Below, piece after piece: positions 7,467-11,331 of a stretch of DNA of 11,331 nucleotides. Made by a program: the position numbers and the translations under genes. This DNA comes from Bacteroidales bacterium. GTDB taxonomy: Bacteria; Bacteroidota; Bacteroidia; Bacteroidales; VadinHA17. A model generated the notes under the pieces. It did not search any database and was not told the DNA's origin. It saw only the letters and a list, made by a program, of their open reading frames with translations. The stretch spans positions 1-11,331 of the forward strand of contig PMIG01000289.1 in the NCBI GenBank assembly GCA_003157055.1. Direction: 5' to 3'. Numbering within the stretch: position 1 is the stretch's first letter; each line of letters opens with the position of its first letter.

Positions 7467-8111
7467 CTATCTAAAAAGCCAGAGTGTCAATGAGATAAAT
7501 GCAAATCCTGCCGGTAATACAATTGCATAAACCCATGCAATGACATTTACAACTGGAGTCCATATCCTGTGGTTAAGCCCAAGGGTTTGAAAAGCCGACG
7601 AAAATGCATGGTAAAGATGAAGCCCGAGCAATGCAAAGCACGTCAGGTAAATATAGTTGTATGCAGGTATTTTAAAGAGCGAATGTGCGACTGAGTAAAA
7701 ATCTTCAGGGTTTCCCCGAACAATTCCGAGTTTTATGAAATAAAAGTTGAAGAAATGAAGAACAAGAAAAGTCAAAACCGAAGCGCCGGTCCAGATCATA
7801 AACCTGGAGAAAAACGAAGTTTCTGATTTATTTCCGCCAGCATAACCGATAGGCCTGGCAAACCAGTTCTGAATCTGCAGCAGGATTCCCCAGGTTATAT
7901 GAATTAAAATTGCAAGCAGGAGAACAACCTCCACAATTTTAATTACCGGGAAAGTTGCCATAAAATGAGCTGCCTTGTTGAATGGCTCCGGGTTGCCTTT
8001 CAGCAGCATCAGATTTATTACCAGGTGTACCGGCAGAAAAAGAAGTAAAAAAAGACCTGCCAGAGCCATGACGAACTTCTTCGATAAGGATGAAAAAAGA
8101 ATTTTATTCAT
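7467..8111 (-). CDS. sdhC: Succinate dehydrogenase cytochrome b558 membrane subunit
   Basis: This 214-residue membrane anchor links SdhA/SdhB to the quinone pool. Five hydrophobic helices are visible at about 12-37, 55-82, 104-129, 151-175 and 184-208, the layout of single-subunit b558-type (class B) SdhC rather than the paired SdhC/SdhD anchors. Histidines in the helices at 29 (PVHLV), 71 (IHITW), 119 (LHFF) and 165 or 168 (LHLYH) match the four axial ligands expected for two haems, as in Wolinella FrdC. The LHLYHAFSSAFQTLGLNH segment (164-181) is characteristic of the b558 family. It is the first gene of the cluster and no separate sdhD is seen, consistent with a three-subunit enzyme. The ATG at 8109-8111 faces a 169-bp divergent gap that presumably holds the operon promoter. 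Confidence 0.95.
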   Translation of the reverse strand: MNKILFSSLSKKFVMALAGLFLLLFLPVHLVINLMLLKGNPEPFNKAAHFMATFPVIKIVEVVLLLAILIHITWGILLQIQNWFARPIGYAGGNKSETSFFSRFMIWTGASVLTFLVLHFFNFYFIKLGIVRGNPEDFYSVAHSLFKIPAYNYIYLTCFALLGLHLYHAFSSAFQTLGLNHRIWTPVVNVIAWVYAIVLPAGFAFISLTLWLFR

Positions 8112-8216
8112 TTGGGATGAAATATTTACTAGTTGGAATTCAGCTTATTGATCGTTTCTATAAAATTAAAACTAAATTCAGGAATTATCAATAATCATAT
8201 TGCACTATATTAGTCC

Positions 8217-8244
8217 GTTAAATCATTAAAAGATATGATTTAAC
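8217..8244. promoter_or_regulatory. Perfect 10-bp inverted repeat between sdhC and the hydrolase gene
   Basis: GTTAAATCAT (8217-8226) and ATGATTTAAC (8235-8244) form a perfect dyad around an 8-base spacer (TAAAAGAT), with arm centres 18 bp apart. It lies 36 bp before the hydrolase ATG and about 105 bp upstream of the sdhC start. That placement suits an operator near the hydrolase promoter or a 5'-UTR hairpin; no T-run follows, so a terminator is unlikely. A 10-bp perfect match is less likely by chance than the 8-bp dyads elsewhere, even in AT-rich DNA. The function is inferred. Confidence 0.5.
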
Positions 8245-8268
8245 TCATTATTTATTGTTCCTGTTAAC

Positions 8269-8274
8269 AAAGGA
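8269..8274 (+). promoter_or_regulatory. Shine-Dalgarno-like site for the alpha/beta hydrolase gene
   Basis: AAAGGA sits 6 bases before the ATG at 8281, good spacing for a ribosome-binding site. It supports this start. Most other genes in the window lack such a site, as is usual in Bacteroidota, so this leader is a local exception or a coincidence. Confidence 0.4.
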
Positions 8275-8280
8275 TTACAG

Positions 8281-9075
8281 ATGGAAAAATTCTTTAGATT
8301 CAATGACGGGAAGATCTTCTACAAAGATATCGGTTCGGGTGAAACGATTGTGCTTCTGCACGGGTACCTTGAGACTTCTGAAATATGGGAAAGTTTTGCC
8401 GGTAAGCTGTCAAAAGAATTCAGGGTTATAATACCTGACATCCCCGGGCACGGAAAGTCAGATATTTTTGGTGAAGTGACTTCAATGGAATTAATTGCGA
8501 AGATTATTAAAGAGCTTCTCGCCGGTATCGGAATTAAAAAAGTGTTTCTGGCAGGGCATTCTCTTGGAGGATATGCTGCCCTTGCCTTTGCAGAGATGTT
8601 TCCTGATAGCTTGTCAGGCTACTGTCTTTTCCATTCGCAACCTTTTGCCGATACTCCTGAAGCGCTTGATAAAAGAAAGCGCGAGATCTATCTGGTCCTT
8701 GCAGGCAAAAAAGACCTGATGTATCCCGATAATGTATCAAGGATGTTTGCTACATCGAACCTGAAGAAATTCTATTCTGCTCTCCAGAGATCTAAAAAAA
8801 TAGCATCTTCGGTTTCTGCTGACGGAATAGTTGCCGTTCTTAAGGGTATGATGGCAAGACCATCGAGGATTTCAGTGATGGAGATGGGCCCGGTTCCCTG
8901 CCTGTGGATCCTGGGACGAATGGATAATTATATTAATTGTGATGTTATTCAGAATAAAGTAGAATTGCCTTCCAATGCCCAGGTAGTAATCATGGAGAAT
9001 TCAGGGCATCTCGGATTTATCGAGGAAGAAGATCTTTCGGTGAATGTCCTTGGCGATTTCGTCAGAAAGACCTGA
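8281..9075 (+). CDS. Alpha/beta-fold hydrolase
   Basis: The 264-residue protein has the full alpha/beta-hydrolase layout: the oxyanion-region HG motif at 27-28 (LLHGYLETSEIW), the PGHGKS turn (55-60), the nucleophile elbow GHSLGG with Ser94, an acid candidate Asp215 (ILGRMDNYI) and His243 (NSGHLGF), together a complete Ser-Asp-His triad. A helical lid spans about 122-195. No signal peptide or membrane segment is visible, so it is probably cytoplasmic. The family includes esterases, lipases, carbon-carbon hydrolases and non-haem haloperoxidase-like proteins; residues that would fix the substrate are not recognisable. It stands alone on the plus strand, divergent from sdhC and convergent with the S41 protease gene (36-bp gap), so context gives no metabolic clue. 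Family confident, substrate unknown. Confidence 0.92.
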   Translation: MEKFFRFNDGKIFYKDIGSGETIVLLHGYLETSEIWESFAGKLSKEFRVIIPDIPGHGKSDIFGEVTSMELIAKIIKELLAGIGIKKVFLAGHSLGGYAALAFAEMFPDSLSGYCLFHSQPFADTPEALDKRKREIYLVLAGKKDLMYPDNVSRMFATSNLKKFYSALQRSKKIASSVSADGIVAVLKGMMARPSRISVMEMGPVPCLWILGRMDNYINCDVIQNKVELPSNAQVVIMENSGHLGFIEEEDLSVNVLGDFVRKT

Positions 9076-9111
9076 AGGGAGAGCACAGGAGTTCCTGGTA
9101 GACGTGCGCCA

Positions 9112-10710
9112 TTAGTTCTTCAGGTACTCTATCGCATATTTGAGAGTAGTATCAAGTTGTTCCCAGATAGGATAGAATCCCTTATTATCCAGTATATTAC
9201 GGGCAATATATGCCTTCAGCTGTATATTGATGGAATTACCTGATATCTTAATCCCTTCGGGGTCAGCTTTAACCGATTTTTTAGCCGTAAAATCAATAAA
9301 CTGATTTAGCAATCCCTGTTTGTCAAGGTATTTTTCAAGTTCTTTTGGGTCAGTGAATATTTTTAACGATTCTCTTTGTCTGTCGGCGTAGTTCAGTGCG
9401 AACTGGTAAATAAGTGGTCTGACCTTAAGAAAATAAGGAGAGAATCCTAAAGTGTCATAAGGAACGAATTTATCAGGCATTATTCCGCCGCCACCGTAGA
9501 CAATTTTTCCGCCAGGTGTTGTGAATTTAAGCAGCTTGTCAAAATGAATGCTGTCGGAATTCTCAAATTCATGTCTTGAATAGCGGGTGCTCAGGTCTTC
9601 ATAATACTCATCAAAACCATCTTTATACGGTTTCTGAATCGACCTGCCTGTCGGAGTATAATAACGGGCGATTGTCAGTCTCATACCAGAGCCGTCGGTA
9701 AACTGAACCGGTTCCTGTACGAGTCCTTTTCCAAATGATCTTCTTCCGATGATTGTTCCCCGGTCATTATCCTGTAACGCTCCTGCCAGTATCTCGCTTG
9801 CCGATGCGCTCCATTCATCGACAAGTATTACAAGGTCGCCGGTTTCAAATTCCCCGTCGCCGGTTGCCCTGGCTTCATTGCGTGGCTGGGTCCTTCCCTT
9901 TGTATAGACTATAAGCTGATCCTTTTTAAGGAACTGGTTAGCAATCTGTATTGCAGCTTCCATTATGCCACCGGAATTTCCACGAAGATCAATTATCAGC
10001 TTTGTCATTCCCTGGGACTTCAGCTCTTTAAGTCCCTGCATGAATTCAGCGAAAGTTGTCATCGCAAAGCTGTTGATCTTGATATACCCGGTATTATTGT
10101 TGACCATGTATGCCACATCAACACTGTAAATTGGAATTTTGTCCCTGGTAATATCAAATGAAAGAAGCTCCTTGTGGCCCTTGCGGAGGATCCTTACTTT
10201 CACATCTGTTCCTCTCGGACCCTTGAGCATGCTCATTATTTTTTCGTCGCTTATTCCTTTTCCGGCAACAAGAGAGTCATTCACATAAAGTATTTTATCG
10301 CCAGGAAGCAATCCAAGCTTTTCAGAAGGACCTCCGGGGATAGTGCTGATTACCAGGATAGTATCGGTTGCCATATTGAACGAAATGCCTATACCCTCAA
10401 AATTTCCCTGCAATGGCTCGTTTGCCCTGGCCAGATCGCGTGCGGGAATATAAACTGAATGAGGATCGAGTTTCTTCAGAATGGCAGGAATTGCAGCTTC
10501 CACAAGGTCGTTGCGGTTTACTGAATCCACATAGTTTGATTCTATCAGGTTCAGAATATTGTTGATCTTATCATTCCTTGACCAGATGCCAGAATGCTGC
10601 GCAATGTCGCTGTGTCTTGGAAGATAAAGGCCGAGCATTATTCCGAGCACAAGAGTTGCTGCCAGAAGCAGCGGAAGCAAGATACTTCTGCCTGAGTTAT
10701 TCCTGTTCAT
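9112..10710 (-). CDS. S41 C-terminal processing peptidase (CtpA/Prc-like), membrane-anchored
   Basis: This Ser-Lys protease is expected in the periplasm, cutting near the C-termini of envelope proteins. From the ATG at 10708-10710 it has 532 residues: a hydrophobic signal-anchor at about 9-30 without a lipobox, an N-terminal helical region, a PDZ domain at about 103-185 (GNFEGIGISF, GLLPGDKILYVND), then the S41 core with LRGNSGG (242-248), catalytic Ser303 in SASASE and Lys328 in GKG. The 25-residue spacing matches E. coli Prc Ser430/Lys455. A C-terminal extension of about 165 residues includes a Gly-rich GGKIVYGGGGIMPD segment. The frame stays open to a TTG at 10731, and another ATG lies at 10719. 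The ATG at 10710 is preferred because it places MNRNNSGR directly before the hydrophobic segment and gives the shortest overlap (14 bp) with the upstream gene. Confidence 0.94.
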   Translation of the reverse strand: MNRNNSGRSILLPLLLAATLVLGIMLGLYLPRHSDIAQHSGIWSRNDKINNILNLIESNYVDSVNRNDLVEAAIPAILKKLDPHSVYIPARDLARANEPLQGNFEGIGISFNMATDTILVISTIPGGPSEKLGLLPGDKILYVNDSLVAGKGISDEKIMSMLKGPRGTDVKVRILRKGHKELLSFDITRDKIPIYSVDVAYMVNNNTGYIKINSFAMTTFAEFMQGLKELKSQGMTKLIIDLRGNSGGIMEAAIQIANQFLKKDQLIVYTKGRTQPRNEARATGDGEFETGDLVILVDEWSASASEILAGALQDNDRGTIIGRRSFGKGLVQEPVQFTDGSGMRLTIARYYTPTGRSIQKPYKDGFDEYYEDLSTRYSRHEFENSDSIHFDKLLKFTTPGGKIVYGGGGIMPDKFVPYDTLGFSPYFLKVRPLIYQFALNYADRQRESLKIFTDPKELEKYLDKQGLLNQFIDFTAKKSVKADPEGIKISGNSINIQLKAYIARNILDNKGFYPIWEQLDTTLKYAIEYLKN

Positions 10711-11167
10711 AAATGTCATTTTCGGGATCAATAAACACCAGCTCTATGCCGGCGCGCTTCAGCAGGTCAAGACCGTCAGTTATCCTGTACCTGTTGCAGT
10801 AAACAACTCTTTTTATACCTGACTGTATTATCAGCTTGGCACACTCCATGCAAGGTGATGTAGTAACATATAGAGTTGAATCCTCGCTCGAGTTGTTTGA
10901 CTTGGCTACCTTGGTAATGGCGTTTGCTTCGGCATGAAGCACGTATGGCTTGGTTACATTATTTTCGTCCTCGCATATATTTTCAAATCCTGAAGGAGTG
11001 CCGTTATATCCGTCGGAAATGATCATTTTCCCCTTTACAATAAGTGCGCCTACCTGCCGCCGTTCACAATACGAATTCCGGGCCCAGATAAGAGCCATTT
11101 CAAGGTAGCGCTTATCAAAAGCAATTTGCTTCTCGCCATAAGGTTTAATGGGATCTTTTGCTGCCAT
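10697..11167 (-). CDS. Deoxycytidylate (dCMP) deaminase, ComEB-like
   Basis: This zinc enzyme converts dCMP to dUMP, feeding thymidylate synthesis in the cytoplasm. The 156 residues carry the cytidine/deoxycytidylate deaminase signature: HAEANAI (78-84), with zinc ligand His78 and proton-shuttling Glu80, and PCMEC (105-109), with zinc ligands Cys106 and Cys109. The upstream NGTPSGF segment (55-61) is typical of dCMP deaminases and separates it from tRNA adenosine or cytidine deaminases. The ATG at 11165-11167 follows a TAnnTTTG promoter candidate by about 25 bp. Its 3' end overlaps the S41 protease gene, suggesting co-transcription and translational coupling. Allosteric control by dCTP/dTTP is known for some family members but cannot be judged here. 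Confidence in the activity is high. Confidence 0.93.
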   Translation of the reverse strand: MAAKDPIKPYGEKQIAFDKRYLEMALIWARNSYCERRQVGALIVKGKMIISDGYNGTPSGFENICEDENNVTKPYVLHAEANAITKVAKSNNSSEDSTLYVTTSPCMECAKLIIQSGIKRVVYCNRYRITDGLDLLKRAGIELVFIDPENDIYEQE

Positions 11168-11191
11168 AATTTAATTTTTTGCCGGAGCGCC

Positions 11192-11199
11192 CAAAGTTA
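11192..11199 (-). promoter_or_regulatory. Bacteroidota -7 promoter element (TAnnTTTG) for the dCMP deaminase-protease pair
   Basis: The minus strand reads TAACTTTG, an exact match to the TAnnTTTG -7 consensus known for the Bacteroidota primary sigma factor. It lies 25 bp upstream of the ATG at 11167, implying a short 5' leader of roughly 20 bases. A clear TTG-type -33 element at the usual spacing is not obvious, so the promoter may be moderate. Confidence 0.5.
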
Positions 11200-11259
11200 C
11201 ATATTTAAATAAAGCTTCATCCATGAAATAAAAATAATAAATATTGACCGGCCAAAATT

Positions 11260-11291
11260 GTGAGATTCCTCGCTATCGCTCGCAATGGCAG
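11260..11291. repeat. Dispersed-repeat-like sequence (GAGATTCCTCGCT...CGCAATGGCA type)
   Basis: The plus strand runs GTGAGATTCCTCGC, then TATCGCTCGCAATGGCAGA. From memory, this resembles short interspersed elements of the form GAGATTnCTTCGCT...GCAATGAC, or their reverse complement, scattered in intergenic DNA of many bacteria. The usual end-pairing (ATTGC with GCAAT) is only partly kept here (ATTCC against GCAAT), so this would be a degenerate copy. Only one copy is in the window, so repetition cannot be shown here. Confidence 0.4.
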
Positions 11292-11316
11292 ACGTTTTGT
11301 GAGATGGAGAGTCGAA

Positions 11317-11331
11317 GGGGGTGGTTGGTGG
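11317..11331 (+). other. G-rich run with two-quartet G-quadruplex pattern
   Basis: The last 15 bases contain GG pairs separated by one, two and one T (GGTGGTTGGTGG after GGG), enough for a possible two-quartet G-quadruplex. The sequence is cut by the window end, so its extent is unknown. Two-quartet structures are weak. Confidence 0.25.

Larger units (their letters stand above)
11168..11331. other. Gene-free tail at the window end
   Basis: The stretch holds the leader and probable promoter of the dCMP deaminase gene, an AT-rich segment (11200-11245), then an abrupt change to GC-richer sequence from about 11246 containing a dispersed-repeat-like stretch and a G-rich end. No ORF with coding features is seen. 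The gap may continue beyond the window. Confidence 0.6.

Noticed and set aside
8161..8200. Possible sdhC promoter TAGTTTTA on the minus strand
   Set aside because: It differs from TAnnTTTG at the last base and has no TTG-type element at the usual spacing, so it is not annotated.
9086..9097. CAGGA-GT-TCCTG dyad in the 36-bp gap between the hydrolase and S41 protease stops
   Set aside because: The stem is five bases with a two-base loop and no T-run follows on either strand, so it does not qualify as a bidirectional terminator.
1..11331. tRNA, rRNA, CRISPR array, transposase, prophage or defence genes
   Set aside because: Read on both strands, no clover-leaf gene, spaced direct-repeat array, transposase motif or phage structural gene was visible. 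The lambda-type phosphatase is not enough to infer a prophage.

Overview
The window looks like ordinary chromosomal DNA from a member of the Bacteroidota, probably a Bacteroidales or Marinilabiliales-like environmental lineage. Four things suggest this: an sdhC-sdhA-sdhB cluster whose membrane subunit is the single five-helix cytochrome b558 type and whose flavoprotein is about 640 residues; mostly AT-rich leaders without a clear Shine-Dalgarno; one exact match to the Bacteroidota -7 promoter consensus TAnnTTTG before the dCMP deaminase gene; and moderate-to-low GC with AT-rich gaps. The species cannot be named from sequence alone.

Layout. Bases 1-582 (+) hold the 3' part of a CPBP-family intramembrane protease cut by the window edge. 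It converges with, and overlaps the stop of, a DusB-like tRNA-dihydrouridine synthase (570-1583, -). Upstream of that on the same strand is an uncharacterised, highly charged helical protein (1629-2360, -). A 291-bp AT-rich divergent gap with several short dyads follows. Next come an Xaa-Pro aminopeptidase (2652-4037, +) and, 16 bp later, a lambda-type PPP phosphatase (4054-4722, +). The phosphatase stop overlaps the end of the minus-strand succinate dehydrogenase / fumarate reductase cluster: sdhB 4716-5450, sdhA 5532-7451, sdhC 7467-8111. An alpha/beta hydrolase (8281-9075, +) is divergent from sdhC. Last come an S41 C-terminal processing peptidase (9112-10710, -) overlapping the upstream dCMP deaminase gene (10697-11167, -), then a gene-free tail with a degenerate dispersed-repeat-like stretch and a G-rich end.

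How the genes work together. SdhC anchors the SdhA flavoprotein and SdhB iron-sulfur protein to the membrane and links succinate/fumarate chemistry to the quinone pool, probably menaquinone. The dCMP deaminase and S41 protease genes overlap and appear co-transcribed from a TAnnTTTG promoter. The aminopeptidase and phosphatase are probably co-transcribed. The rest are independent housekeeping genes.

No phage, CRISPR, transposase, tRNA, rRNA or defence genes were seen, and I found no convincing novel multigene system. The most distinctive non-coding signals are a five-copy, exactly 8-bp-period tandem repeat filling the 5' half of the sdhA-sdhB spacer, and a perfect 10-bp dyad between sdhC and the hydrolase. 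The most interesting unknown protein is the 243-residue one at 1629-2360.
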